Assembly: GCA_016124525.1 (NCBI GenBank)
Contig: WGNO01000018.1
Span: forward strand, 62,001 to 126,000
Source of the DNA: Nostoc sp. RI_552
Lineage (GTDB): Bacteria; Cyanobacteriota; Cyanobacteriia; Cyanobacteriales; Nostocaceae
Reading direction: 5' to 3'
Length of the DNA: 64,000 bases
Position numbers and translations under genes: made by a program. Below the pieces are notes generated by a model. That model did not search any database. It saw nothing but the letters and a program-made list of their open reading frames with translations, and was not told the DNA's origin. Shown here piece by piece: positions 27,981-37,560 of the stretch (its first letter is position 1; every line of letters starts with the position of its first letter).

Positions 27981-29993
27981 TTAGGAACTGCTATTGACAG
28001 CCGTCCGTTTTTCCTGTTGATTAACCTGGGCGATGGGAACAGTGAAATGAAATTCACTACCTTGGTCTTTACCATTTGATTCTGCCCAAATTTCTCCACT
28101 CCAGCCATTGACAATTTGGCGGCTAATTGCCAGTCCTAAACCTGTACCGCCAGTGGTACGTCGCAACGCTCCTTCTTCTTGATAGAAACGGTCAAAAACT
28201 ATTTCCAGTCGATTGGGTTCGATACCGCGTCCAGTGTCAGCCACTGTCACCTCCACCATCTCATTGTTGTTTTGGGTGGCTGTAATCGTAATTTTTCCTT
28301 GAGGTGGCGTAAATTTACAAGCGTTGTCGATCAGTTTTGCTATTACCTCCACCAGCCAATCACCATCAGCTCTGACCAAAGGTAAATTTTGGTTAATCTG
28401 AGTTTTGATTTGGGGAAGTCGTTCTGTGGAAGAACGAGTGCGAAGTCGGCTGAGGGCTAAATCCACACATTCTTGTAAAGTGAGGGATTCTGGATGCCAT
28501 TCTACTCGGCCGCTTTCGAGGTTGGACAGGGTGAGGAAATCTTGCACCAATTTCCGCATTCGTTCTGAGTCGGAAAGAGCAGTATTCAGCATTACCTGCT
28601 GCAACTCTAAAGGCATATCCGGTTCACTAGCCAGACTTTCTAAACACACCTGAATTGTCGATAAAGGGGTGCGGAGTTCGTGTCCGGTAATCGCTATTAA
28701 GTTACTGCGGGTGCGGTCTAGGGCTTCTAGTTGCTGGTTCAGGTCTTCTAAGTTGGCGTAAGCTTCTGCTTGAATTAAAGCTGCACCCATTTGGGTAGCA
28801 ATGGCTTTTACCAAATCTAGTTCTCCTGGTTGCCACTCGTGCGGTGGTAGGTTGCAATAGTGCAATTCTACAATTCCTAACAACCGTCCTTGAAATAATA
28901 CTGGTTCAAGTAACCAAGAACGAATAGCAAATTTTTTGGCAATGGTGGTAAGTTTACTGGAATTGGTCACACGAAGGTCACTTTGGGTATCAGCTACACA
29001 AACCCCCTCGCCCTTTTGTACTACTTCTTGAAATAAATGATTTTCATCTAACTGCCAACTTTGCCCACAAATGGGTAAAACACCAGGAATCAAAAACTCA
29101 TGTTCAATGTGCGCCTGTGCATCTGTAGCTTGAGCGCGGTAAATTAAACAGCGACTAGCCCCTAGATGTTGCCCTAGTTCTTCTGCACCAATTTGTAGTA
29201 CTTCATTGGGGTCAAGCGATCGGCGAATTGCTGTACTAATGGAGTTGATCAAACGCTCTTTTCGTGCTTGGGCAGTAATGGAACGATAGGCTTTGTGCAA
29301 TTTGTACTGACTGGCTTGGAGATAAGTTACTAAGCGCTGTACAAAGGGGTCAGTGTCGATATCACAAGCAAATTCAGTAGTTTTTTCTGCCGGGGAAAAA
29401 CTTCTGGCTTGCCCAATACCAAACCTCTGGCGTGCTTTGTTTATTTTGTCTAGCAGGTCTGGTCTGTAAACCAAAATTCTCTTTAATAGCAAATCAGCTG
29501 CTTTGAGACTAACTCCCCTTTCTGATGTCCAGATACCTTCAAACCTGCGAGCTGTGTCCATATCCAGGCTAGGAGTGAATTCTCGTAGCTCCTGATTTTT
29601 AGCAATGGAACAGGATTGCTCCCGACATACCAGACAAGTAGCATAGTTATCAGCAATTACCACTAAATGCCATTCTTGACTTAAGGCATCTTCTGGCTCA
29701 AAGGCTATTTTTTCATAAGATTTTGAACTGTTGGTAAACTCCGTTTCTAGTGCGGATAAAACGTATATTTGATTACTACGTAAAGCCAAGCGTTGATAGC
29801 GATGAGCTTCTTGGCGATAGTATCGCTCTCGTTGGAAGCTAGCAATTACCAAGGGCTGCTCTAAAGTTGCAGCCAAAACCTGATCTTCCATCGCATGGGA
29901 AAGGGCTGTTAATGAAGCCTTGAAATATAGCTGGGGTCGCAGGTAGGTTATGGACTGTAGCAGATCACTCAGCACGGAAGACGAAATGCTCAT
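27981..29993 (-). CDS. DICT-GAF sensor histidine kinase
   Basis: 670 aa from the ATG at 29993. The N-terminal 220 residues look like a DICT sensory domain (LVIASFQRERYY, cysteine pair LVCREQSC). A GAF domain follows at about 265-415 (ISTAIRRSLDPNEVLQIGAEELG, LLGIVELHY), then HisKA with ITGHELRTPLS (phospho-accepting histidine near 438) and the HATPase with LIDNACKF, DTGRGI and GTGLGLAI. No transmembrane helix is seen, so it is cytoplasmic. No response regulator is adjacent. It is upstream of psaD on the same strand, with 208 nt between them. An in-frame start at 30017 adds eight residues. Confidence 0.9.
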   Translation of the reverse strand: MSISSSVLSDLLQSITYLRPQLYFKASLTALSHAMEDQVLAATLEQPLVIASFQRERYYRQEAHRYQRLALRSNQIYVLSALETEFTNSSKSYEKIAFEPEDALSQEWHLVVIADNYATCLVCREQSCSIAKNQELREFTPSLDMDTARRFEGIWTSERGVSLKAADLLLKRILVYRPDLLDKINKARQRFGIGQARSFSPAEKTTEFACDIDTDPFVQRLVTYLQASQYKLHKAYRSITAQARKERLINSISTAIRRSLDPNEVLQIGAEELGQHLGASRCLIYRAQATDAQAHIEHEFLIPGVLPICGQSWQLDENHLFQEVVQKGEGVCVADTQSDLRVTNSSKLTTIAKKFAIRSWLLEPVLFQGRLLGIVELHYCNLPPHEWQPGELDLVKAIATQMGAALIQAEAYANLEDLNQQLEALDRTRSNLIAITGHELRTPLSTIQVCLESLASEPDMPLELQQVMLNTALSDSERMRKLVQDFLTLSNLESGRVEWHPESLTLQECVDLALSRLRTRSSTERLPQIKTQINQNLPLVRADGDWLVEVIAKLIDNACKFTPPQGKITITATQNNNEMVEVTVADTGRGIEPNRLEIVFDRFYQEEGALRRTTGGTGLGLAISRQIVNGWSGEIWAESNGKDQGSEFHFTVPIAQVNQQEKRTAVNSSS

Positions 29994-30964
29994 GAATATC
30001 GTTAAGGAAAAGCCCAATCACAAAAAACATTCACTTCATAGCTGCATTGTACAAATCACAACGGACTCTCAAGTGCAGCAAACAGTTGGAATATGTAAAG
30101 AATCTTTAACAACACTGTTCACAAAGGTGGTGACGGCGTTAGAAAAATCTCCAGAATGAGACGCACACAAGTGGTAAATTAATTGGTCTTACCCTAGGCA
30201 CATGGGAGTATATATTTATTTTTCACCTTTTTCAGCTTTTTTTTGGCAACTTTGCTGGCATTATCAATTTGGAAATTATAGGTTACTAGGCCCAATATAC
30301 ATTCAACAGACAATTTTGCTATCAGCAAATGCCCAATGGAGCCAATATGAGCTACTTTCAAGTCTTCTTGGTTTTTAATTTTGCAACTTTCGCACAAATA
30401 TTTCAGTTTTATAGATTTTCGTTATTTAGTATCTACTGTTATATGTGGTTAATTGATTTTTGCCATATCTGACTTAAGTAATAACTGCTAGGAAGTTAAA
30501 AACATTTTGTTTGTTTTAACTGAGTAAACGGTAAATATGACTGTAATTTTTAATATTTCTACATTCATTTGATATTGTATTAGTTTATTTAAATTCAAGG
30601 AATTTCTTTAGACAAAAATTTTAATAAAATCCAAAAATTGTCTACATAATTTGACAGCTTTGCTGGGCTTAAACCATGAATGCGTCAAAGACTAGGGGGA
30701 ATTTTAGTATCTTGGCTAAGAATAATCTTTCCATGAGGACTGAGAAGGTTGAGGCGGAGATTAATTAGCTGAAAATCACCATTTTTGAGCCTTGACTTTA
30801 GATGTAGAAAATATACTCTTATAAGGATTTGTGCTAAATCTCTGTCTACTACTTTGCCAAAAAGATGTAAATCTCAATTGGGCTCCAAAATATCGGAATG
30901 ACCTGGCAAAAATACTTTCTCTGTTGACATCATCGACAAATACCTTTAATTGGAACTTTGGCTA
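29994..30964. other. Long gap without a recognisable gene
   Basis: 971 nt between divergently transcribed kinase and glucosidase genes. It is AT-rich with only short open stretches: a 67-codon minus-strand ORF at 30194-30397 and 62 start-less codons at 30685-30873. Neither matches a family I know. It presumably holds both promoters; nothing else is supported. Confidence 0.5.
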
Positions 30965-33244
30965 ATGACACCGGATACACTGATGACCCCAGAAAAAATT
31001 TCTTTGCATGGCAAAACTTTTACTCCCGCAGAACAATTACCTGTACCAGAATGGCCTTCTGTTGTAAGTGAAAGAGCACAACCAACTCTGACGGTTAAAG
31101 ATGATGATTTATTTTTGGTCACCGATACATTAGGAAACATTTCTGGCTGTTCCCTCACAGAGGGTAACCCAAATGTGGGATTATTTTGCGCTGATACACG
31201 ATTTCTGAGTCGTCTGGAGTTGCAAATTGCTGGGCGATCGCCTATTCTTCTCAGCAGTACTGCTGAAAAAGGGTTTGCAGTTTCTGTTCTGTGTACTAAC
31301 CCCAGTATTGAGGAAAACTTGAAGGCAGAAACCGTAGGTGTTCGCCGAGAAATAGTCCTCAATGGGGCGCTATTTGAAGAAATTGAAATATCTAATTACA
31401 GCACAACTCATATCAGCTTTGAATTAAGTATCAGCTTTGATGCAGATTTTGTTGATTTGTTTGAAGTTCGCGGTGCCCAAAGAGAACAACAGGGTAGAAT
31501 TTTACGCTTGGTAGAATCCATAACTGAAGAAAAAGCAGCTTTTACTGGCTACAGTGTTGCGCCGACACATCCACCCAGAGAAGAATCTTTGACCTTGGCC
31601 TATCAAGGTTTGGATGGCTTATTAATGGAATCCCGTATCCAATTTCAGTATCGCCAACCAGACTATTTCCAAGGCTACACTGCTATCTGGCGGTTGGATT
31701 TAGCTTCTCACGAAACTCAAAAGCTGGGTTACAGAGTTAATATGTTGACGAACAATCAGCCCAGTTCTACAGTGAGTGCAGCTTTTACCTTAGTACAAGC
31801 CAAAGCTGCTGAGTTGATGGAAGAGCAACAATGGATAGAGCAAATTACACAGATTAGATCAGATAAAAGTATATTCAATCGTGTAATTGAGCGAGCTGAA
31901 CAAGATCTGTATTTGTTACGCCAGTCCTTTGGTAAGTATAAGACTGTTTCCGCAGGTGTACCTTGGTTTTCGGCATTATTTGGCAGAGATTCCCTGATTA
32001 CAGCTTCCCAAACCCTGATGTTAAATCCCCAAATTGCTAAAGAAACCCTGGTCATACTAGCGTCATATCAAGGTACAACAGAGGATGAATGGCGTGAAGA
32101 AGAACCAGGCAAAATCTTACATGAAATCCGATGTGGGGAAATGGCTCGTTGTCAAGAAATTCCTCATACACCTTACTATGGTACGGTTGATGCTACCCCG
32201 CTGTGGTTGATGTTGTATGCTGAATACTACTCTTGGACTCACGATCAAGAAACTATAGACAAACTTTGGCCAAATGCTCTAGCTGCGATGGAATGGATTG
32301 ATGGCCATCTCCAACACAATAGGTATTTGACTTACTACCGTAAATCTAAACTTGGTCTACTTAACCAAGGATGGAAAGATTCTAATGACTGTATCGTAGA
32401 CCATAAGGGTGAGTTAGCTAAAGGCCCCATTGCTTTGAGTGAGGTGCAAGCTTACGTTTACGCAGCCAAAATTCACCTAGCAAAAATCGCTAAAATCAAG
32501 GACCGGCTGGACTTAGCCGAACGCTGGCTGGATGAAGCAAGACAGCTTAAGGTTTATTTTAATCAAGACTTTTGGATTAAGGACCAAGATTTCTGCGCCT
32601 TGGCTTTGGATGGAGACGGTAACCAAGTGGACAGTATTACATCTAATCCTGGTCACTGTCTGAATTTAGGGATTTTCACACCTGAAAAAGCTCATAGTGT
32701 GGCGGAGCGATTCCGAGGACCAGACATGTTTAATGGTTGGGGTATTCGTACTCTCAGCAGTTTATCCCCAGCTTACAATCCTATGGGTTATCACATTGGT
32801 TCAGTTTGGCCTCATGATAACTCTCTCATTGCTATGGGATTGCGATCGCTCGGTTTGATTGATCAAGCTTTGGAAGTGTTCCAGGGTTTGTTTGATATGA
32901 CTAGCCAGCAACCATATCAACGTCCTCCAGAACTTTTCTGCGGTTACGAACGTAATGGTGACCATTCTCCTGTACGCTATCCAGTGGCTTGTACACCACA
33001 AGCTTGGGCTACTGGTAGTATTTTTCAACTGCTGCAAATGGTAGTTAATTTGGTACCTGATGCTCAAAATAACTGCTTGCGAATTATCGATCCGACTTTA
33101 CCAGAATCAATTAATCGTCTCTCATTACATAATTTGCGAGTTGGCCCTACTATTCTGGATTTGGAGTTTGAGCGCTCTGGTAATACTACAGCTTGTCGTG
33201 TTGTCAAAAAGCGGGGTAATCTCCGGGTATTTATTGAAGCTTAA
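30965..33244 (+). CDS. Amylo-alpha-1,6-glucosidase / glycogen-debranching-type protein
   Basis: 759 aa from ATG 30965. The N-terminal glycogen-debranching domain (about 40-280) has DTLGNISG and CADTRFLSRLEL. The (alpha/alpha)6 barrel C-terminal part has AGVPWFSALFGRDSLITA near 325-342, TVDATPLWL, LNQGWKDSND and PMGYHIGSVWPHDN, typical of GH63/GH133-like glucosidases. Members act on branched or short alpha-glucans; a role in glycogen or trehalose-type turnover is likely but the linkage cannot be read here. A TTG start five codons earlier (30950) is possible. It stands alone in its transcription unit. Confidence 0.88.
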   Translation: MTPDTLMTPEKISLHGKTFTPAEQLPVPEWPSVVSERAQPTLTVKDDDLFLVTDTLGNISGCSLTEGNPNVGLFCADTRFLSRLELQIAGRSPILLSSTAEKGFAVSVLCTNPSIEENLKAETVGVRREIVLNGALFEEIEISNYSTTHISFELSISFDADFVDLFEVRGAQREQQGRILRLVESITEEKAAFTGYSVAPTHPPREESLTLAYQGLDGLLMESRIQFQYRQPDYFQGYTAIWRLDLASHETQKLGYRVNMLTNNQPSSTVSAAFTLVQAKAAELMEEQQWIEQITQIRSDKSIFNRVIERAEQDLYLLRQSFGKYKTVSAGVPWFSALFGRDSLITASQTLMLNPQIAKETLVILASYQGTTEDEWREEEPGKILHEIRCGEMARCQEIPHTPYYGTVDATPLWLMLYAEYYSWTHDQETIDKLWPNALAAMEWIDGHLQHNRYLTYYRKSKLGLLNQGWKDSNDCIVDHKGELAKGPIALSEVQAYVYAAKIHLAKIAKIKDRLDLAERWLDEARQLKVYFNQDFWIKDQDFCALALDGDGNQVDSITSNPGHCLNLGIFTPEKAHSVAERFRGPDMFNGWGIRTLSSLSPAYNPMGYHIGSVWPHDNSLIAMGLRSLGLIDQALEVFQGLFDMTSQQPYQRPPELFCGYERNGDHSPVRYPVACTPQAWATGSIFQLLQMVVNLVPDAQNNCLRIIDPTLPESINRLSLHNLRVGPTILDLEFERSGNTTACRVVKKRGNLRVFIEA

Positions 33245-33250
33245 TTAGTG

Positions 33251-33365
33251 CTTGACTTCTCCCCTACCTTTAGGCGGAAGGATTCTAAACTGTCCCTTTG
33301 TAAAGCACAAAGCACGGAACTATGTTGCGGCTTTTCAGGGGCTTTCAACCTTCCGCTTGATTTCT
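33251..33365. mobile_element. Likely IS605-family end relic
   Basis: cttgacttctcccc followed by a short hairpin-forming run and ggattctaaa is the pattern seen at the ends of cyanobacterial IS605/TnpB elements. gcggaagg (33274-33281) is repeated inverted as ccttccgc about 75 nt on. No transposase coding is left. Confidence 0.4.
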
Positions 33366-33512
33366 TGTAAGTGCTTTAGTAGCGACAATGTTTAGGACTA
33401 TAGTCCTTACTACAAATATTCAAACTGCAATTGATCTGTGTTTTTGATAGTTACAGGGGTTTAGCATTGCTCAACCCCAACGCTACAAATCCTCACTGAT
33501 GACAGTGAAAAA

Positions 33513-33833
33513 TTAACCCTCTTCTTGACGGTCGATTTTCTGTCCTGGAGAAGATTCATACAGAGCATCTAACTGTTGACGAGCATCTTCAACGTTGACC
33601 GAACGCATTACTAACAAAGGTTCTTTAATGAGATTACCCGCGTTATCTAATAATTCTGGATGGGGGATAAATTGTTTTCTGGGGGAACGATAACCTTGAT
33701 GATCGGTTGATGAATTTTTAGGCGGATAGACCTGCTCTCGATCAACACTAAACATAATCAAGTTGCGGATTAAGTTAGCAACGGCGATGATAGCAAGAAT
33801 TGTAAAAGCGAAAATGTAAAGCAAGTGTAACAT
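33513..33833 (-). CDS. DUF2973 family small membrane protein
   Basis: 106 aa from MLHLLYIF at 33833. One hydrophobic helix (residues 3-28, LLYIFAFTILAIIAVANLI) is followed by a polar tail with PRKQFIPHPELLD, typical of the cyanobacterial DUF2973 family. An upstream in-frame start at 33857 adds eight residues (MLFLEENP) and is less family-like. It precedes DUF2605 and thrS in a block of cyanobacterial genes. Function unknown. Confidence 0.8.
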   Translation of the reverse strand: MLHLLYIFAFTILAIIAVANLIRNLIMFSVDREQVYPPKNSSTDHQGYRSPRKQFIPHPELLDNAGNLIKEPLLVMRSVNVEDARQQLDALYESSPGQKIDRQEEG

Positions 33834-34109
33834 TGGGTTTTCCTCCAAAAACAGCAAATTTTAAAACTTTATTCAGTAACGTTTTTTTTCGCCTACATTG
33901 TTTTATCCGGCGAAGATGAATGCCTAACGCACCCTTGGCGCGCCATATTTTTATGGAAAATTTTGTTAATCGTTATTCACATTAAAGTAGCATGGGATAC
34001 ATTACTTGTTAATAAAAATAATATTAAGGATTTTGTATCTTCAATGCGACTTGTATATTGTGCTGTTGTTATCCCAATCAACCTACTGAAATCCACCAGC
34101 AGATCACCC

Positions 34110-34427
34110 TCACGCTTCTCGTGCTTGACGCAAACGCATTGATATGTCCCAGCATTCTGTAACTAATTGGTGCCAAGGCATTAAAGTCGTCATTTCCACC
34201 CCGACTTGTCTATCCGTGGCGTTAAACAGCATCTTTGCTGCGTTTAGCTCCTCTTGCGCTTGCTTGACTCGCAAAAGTAAATCAGATTGCTCTTCGTGAC
34301 TCATGAATGTGAGTTGCCCGGTTTCTAACAATTCACGCGATCGCGCAAACCAATAATTAAAATCCTCCAGCAGAGGTTCTAACACCGTTTTTAGCATCTC
34401 AGCCCCCGGTAAATTCGAGTCTCGCAT
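34110..34427 (-). CDS. DUF2605 family protein
   Basis: 105 aa, soluble and helical. It opens MRDSNLPGAEMLKTVLEPLLEDF and contains YWFARSRELLE and QEELNAAKMLFNA, the DUF2605 pattern found only in cyanobacteria. It lies 276 nt upstream of the DUF2973 gene on the same strand, so the two may be functionally linked. No catalytic motif is apparent. Function unknown. Confidence 0.8.
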   Translation of the reverse strand: MRDSNLPGAEMLKTVLEPLLEDFNYWFARSRELLETGQLTFMSHEEQSDLLLRVKQAQEELNAAKMLFNATDRQVGVEMTTLMPWHQLVTECWDISMRLRQAREA

Positions 34428-34968
34428 AGATAAAAAGTATATTTCTAACTTCCTTATTAATCTTAACGTTTTTTACAAAAATTAACATTTTTTCTGCTCT
34501 CTCCTCAGATGGAATGTGAAAAAATCTGCAATAATTGTGATGGGGTAATAGGGCAACTAAAAAAAATAGAAAAGAACTGTACTAACTACACAGGTAAAGC
34601 GTCTTTGCTACCTTCTGAGGGTAGTTCCCGTGAGGTGGAGGTGGTTAAGGGCGAATGGTGTCCTGTTGGTTTGTGGTTTCTCAGCCCTGACTGGCTAAAA
34701 TTTATAAGATATATTTAAAGTCGAACTGGCAGTAATTAAGGTCAGCAATCTCGCTATATTTGGATCAGCACTGGTCAGTGCTGAATTCCTGACTAAAAAA
34801 TAGTAGTACCAAGTAAAGGACATAGCACAACGCTCTAAAATCAATGGAAGGTTTATAAAATGAGCTCTTTGACTGTTGGCTTCTGCCTTGTTGCATTGGT
34901 CGCCAGTCCTTGGGTAGACTTTTCAGAGCTTCAACTACTAAAATTATTTTTTTGCAATCACTTCGCTA
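34428..34968. other. Gap containing the likely thrS leader with a stable hairpin
   Basis: 541 nt between the DUF2605 gene and thrS. A perfect 8-bp hairpin, tcagcact / agtgctga with ggtc loop, sits at 34765-34784. A 54-codon ORF from ATG 34860 overlaps the thrS start out of frame. A 69-codon ORF at 34509 has poor protein character and is not called. The long leader may carry regulation of thrS, but no T-box is visible. Confidence 0.4.
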
Positions 34969-36813
34969 ATGGTTCAGCAGCCGATGTCGCCAAAATCATC
35001 TCTCAGTCAATCAGAACAACCTGAAAAAATTTATTTACCCCGTACCAGCGAATCAGAGAAATTAAAGAAGATTCGCCACACAGCTTCCCATGTAATGGCA
35101 ATGGCGGTACAAAAGCTGTTTCCTAAAGCGCAAGTTACCATCGGTCCATGGATTGAGAACGGTTTTTACTACGACTTCGACAGTCCAGAACCATTTAGCG
35201 AAAATGATTTGAAAGCCATCAAAAAAGAAATGGTCAAAATTATTAGTCGCAAATTGCCTGTAATTCGCGAAGAAGTCAGTCGGGAAGAAGCCCAAAAAAG
35301 AATTTCAGAAGTTCAGGAACCCTATAAACTAGAAATCCTAGCAGATATCAAAGAAGAACCCATCACAATTTACCATCTGGGAGATGAATGGTGGGATTTG
35401 TGCGCTGGGCCTCACGTGGAAAACACTAGTGAATTAAACGCCAAAGCTATTGAATTAGAAAGTGTCGCCGGTGCTTATTGGCGTGGAGATGAAACCAAGG
35501 CGCAATTACAACGCATCTATGCTACTGCGTGGGAAAGCTCAGAACAACTGGCTGAGTATAAGCGCCGCAAAGAAGAAGCCCTACGAAGAGACCACCGTAA
35601 ACTGGGTAAGGAACTGGGATTATTTATATTTTCTGAGCAAGTGGGGCCGGGTTTACCTCTGTGGACTCCCAAAGGTACTTTGTTGCGGAATGTGTTAGAA
35701 GATTTCCTTAAGAAGGAACAGCTAAAACGCGGTTATTTGCCTGTGGTTACACCACATATTGCCAGAGTCGATTTATTTAAGACCTCTGGACACTGGCAAA
35801 AATATAAGGAAGATATGTTTCCTCTGATGTCCGATGACGACAAAGCCGCAGCATTAGAGCAAGGTTTTGTCCTTAAACCTATGAACTGTCCTTTTCACAT
35901 CCAAATATACAAGAGTGAATTACGTTCTTACCGGGAACTACCTATTAGATTGGCAGAATTTGGCACTGTTTACCGCTATGAACAATCAGGAGAATTAGGC
36001 GGTTTAACGCGGGTGCGGGGTTTTACAGTGGATGATTCCCACCTGTTTGTTACTCCAGAACAGCTAGACAGTGAATTCCTGAATGTGGTGGACTTGATTT
36101 TGTCGGTGTTTAAGAGTCTACAGTTAAGGAATTTTAAAGCTAGACTGAGCTTCCGTGACCCAGCCAGTGATAAGTATATCGGTTCTAATGAAGTTTGGGA
36201 TCAAGCCGAAGGGGCAATTCGCCGCGCAGTGGAAAAGTTGGGAATGGAATACTTTGAGGGGATTGGGGAAGCTGCGTTTTATGGACCTAAACTAGATTTT
36301 ATCTTTAGTGATGCTTTGGAACGTGAATGGCAATTAGGAACTGTTCAGGTAGATTACAACTTACCGGAACGTTTTGATTTGCAGTATGTGGCTGAAGATG
36401 GTTCCCGCAAACGCCCGGTGATGATTCACCGCGCGCCTTTTGGTTCTCTAGAACGGCTGATTGGGATTTTGATTGAACAGTATGCTGGGGATTTTCCTCT
36501 ATGGTTAGCACCTGTACAAGCCAAATTGTTACCTGTAGGCGAAGCACAGCTAGATTTTGCTAAACAGGTAGCAGCCAAAATGGTTGCTGCGGGTATTCGT
36601 GCAGAAGTCGATAGCAGTGGCGAGCGCTTGGGTAAACTTATCCGCAATGCGGAAAAAGAAAAAATACCAGTAATGGCCGTGGTGGGAGCCCAAGAATTTG
36701 AATCCAACAGCTTAAGTATCCGGACTCGTGCGGCTGGAGAGTTGGGGGCGATACCTGTGGATGAAGTGGTGGATAAAATGAAGAATGCGATCGCTAACTT
36801 TGAGAACTTCTAA
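34969..36813 (+). CDS. thrS: Threonyl-tRNA synthetase
   Basis: Charges tRNA-Thr. The 614-aa protein lacks the N-terminal TGS domain of the E. coli enzyme and begins near the editing domain (IRHTASHVMAMAVQKLFP, HxxxH near 37), then CAGPHVENT. The class II core has MNCPFH with a zinc-binding cysteine, TVYRYEQSGELGGLTRVRGF (motif 2), and APFGSLERLIGIL (motif 3). The C-terminal anticodon-binding domain follows. Absence of TGS agrees with what I know of cyanobacterial ThrRS. ATG 34969 has no strong Shine-Dalgarno. Confidence 0.96.
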   Translation: MVQQPMSPKSSLSQSEQPEKIYLPRTSESEKLKKIRHTASHVMAMAVQKLFPKAQVTIGPWIENGFYYDFDSPEPFSENDLKAIKKEMVKIISRKLPVIREEVSREEAQKRISEVQEPYKLEILADIKEEPITIYHLGDEWWDLCAGPHVENTSELNAKAIELESVAGAYWRGDETKAQLQRIYATAWESSEQLAEYKRRKEEALRRDHRKLGKELGLFIFSEQVGPGLPLWTPKGTLLRNVLEDFLKKEQLKRGYLPVVTPHIARVDLFKTSGHWQKYKEDMFPLMSDDDKAAALEQGFVLKPMNCPFHIQIYKSELRSYRELPIRLAEFGTVYRYEQSGELGGLTRVRGFTVDDSHLFVTPEQLDSEFLNVVDLILSVFKSLQLRNFKARLSFRDPASDKYIGSNEVWDQAEGAIRRAVEKLGMEYFEGIGEAAFYGPKLDFIFSDALEREWQLGTVQVDYNLPERFDLQYVAEDGSRKRPVMIHRAPFGSLERLIGILIEQYAGDFPLWLAPVQAKLLPVGEAQLDFAKQVAAKMVAAGIRAEVDSSGERLGKLIRNAEKEKIPVMAVVGAQEFESNSLSIRTRAAGELGAIPVDEVVDKMKNAIANFENF

Positions 36814-36924
36814 CAATTAGAAGATCATTGCTACTAACTACAGAAGAAAATTTTTTACTAATGAAAGTCTTGAAATAATCCACAAATCATTTCTACAAGT
36901 GGCTAAAAGACGGATTTTCAAGTC

Positions 36925-37122
36925 CTTGATATCAACCCAGCACCAGACCACATCCACCCATTAATTGACTTTCCACCCAAACTTTCAATATCTCAAATTG
37001 TTAATGTATTAAAGGGTGCATTCAGTCGTAGATATGGTCAAGCTGGATATCCAAAACCCTATGGAAAACAAGCCCTATGGATTCCTAGTTACTTTGTAAT
37101 TTCCGTTGAAACTGCGCCACTT
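36925..37122 (+). pseudogene. TnpA (IS200-type) transposase remnant
   Basis: Open plus-strand codons read PAPDHIHPLIDFPPK, then LSISQIVNVLKGAFSRR, then LWIPSYFVISVETAPLK. This is the middle and C-terminal part of a Y1 transposase with a recognisable HUH motif (HIH). Upstream coding is out of frame and the start is gone. Confidence 0.75.
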
Positions 37123-37135
37123 AAATTCCTCTGGC

Positions 37136-37348
37136 TCAAATTTCCCCATTCACCTGCATTTGATGAACTTGATCGGCTAACTCTTGACGACTTTGATCAT
37201 CTAACTTGTCAATAGCTAACATCCCCATAAGAATAACCTCTTTTAGAGTTAAACGTGTCGAATGTGCCTGTTTTTGCACAATCTCCTTAATTATTGGACT
37301 GACACCAATTGCTGTACTAGCTCTAGCCACAGAATAAGAAAGAAACAT
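37136..37348 (-). CDS. Small hypothetical protein (70 aa)
   Basis: A 70-aa ORF with an amphipathic central part (PIIKEIVQKQAHSTRLTLKE) and an acidic tail (DKLDDQSRQELADQVHQM). It lies between two IS200/IS605 relics, so it may be a passenger or chance ORF. An internal GTG start (VARASTAIG) is possible. No family recognised; an antitoxin-like role would be a guess. Confidence 0.45.
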   Translation of the reverse strand: MFLSYSVARASTAIGVSPIIKEIVQKQAHSTRLTLKEVILMGMLAIDKLDDQSRQELADQVHQMQVNGEI

Positions 37349-37403
37349 TAATTACTTGGCCTAAATCTTAGCACTTCCCATCAGGTTATTCTATAAATTC
37401 AAC

Positions 37404-37428
37404 AAAAAACTCTTGTCAAGAGTTTTTT
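37404..37428. terminator. Bidirectional terminator hairpin
   Basis: aaaaaactctt / aagagtttttt, a perfect 11-bp stem with a 3-nt loop and A/T runs on both sides. It sits just past the stop of the TnpB remnant read on the minus strand and could end minus-strand transcripts from larE. Confidence 0.8.
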
Positions 37429-37560
37429 ATATTGGGTAAGCATTGTCGAGAGTTTGCATCATCACCTGGGGATTATCCGCAGCTTGCAGCAAGGCTGCGT
37501 TTTCATTTCTATCATGGCGAGTTTGGCAATTTGCACAAACCCAATTACCAACACAGACAT
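37427..37560 (-). pseudogene. TnpB C-terminal remnant
   Basis: Minus-strand codons ending at TAA (37427-37429) read GNWVCANCQTRHDRNENAA, the second zinc-ribbon pair and DRxxN end of a TnpB, followed by about 20 tail residues. The rest is missing; the larE stop codon directly abuts it. With the TnpA remnant at 36925 it represents one decayed IS200/IS605 element. Confidence 0.65.

Noticed and set aside
30194-30397. 67-codon minus-strand ORF with a CESC start
   Set aside because: No recognisable family, AT-rich lysine-rich end, and no ribosome site; likely chance ORF in a regulatory gap.
30685-30873. 62 start-less open codons on the minus strand
   Set aside because: Length is within chance for AT-rich DNA and the text matches nothing I know.
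34509-34718. 69-codon ORF upstream of thrS with CNNC
   Set aside because: Composition is poor and it overlaps a likely leader region; no homology recognised.
34860-35024. 54-codon ORF overlapping thrS
   Set aside because: Not called as a gene because it overlaps the thrS start and has no threonine codon run; kept only as a regulatory idea.
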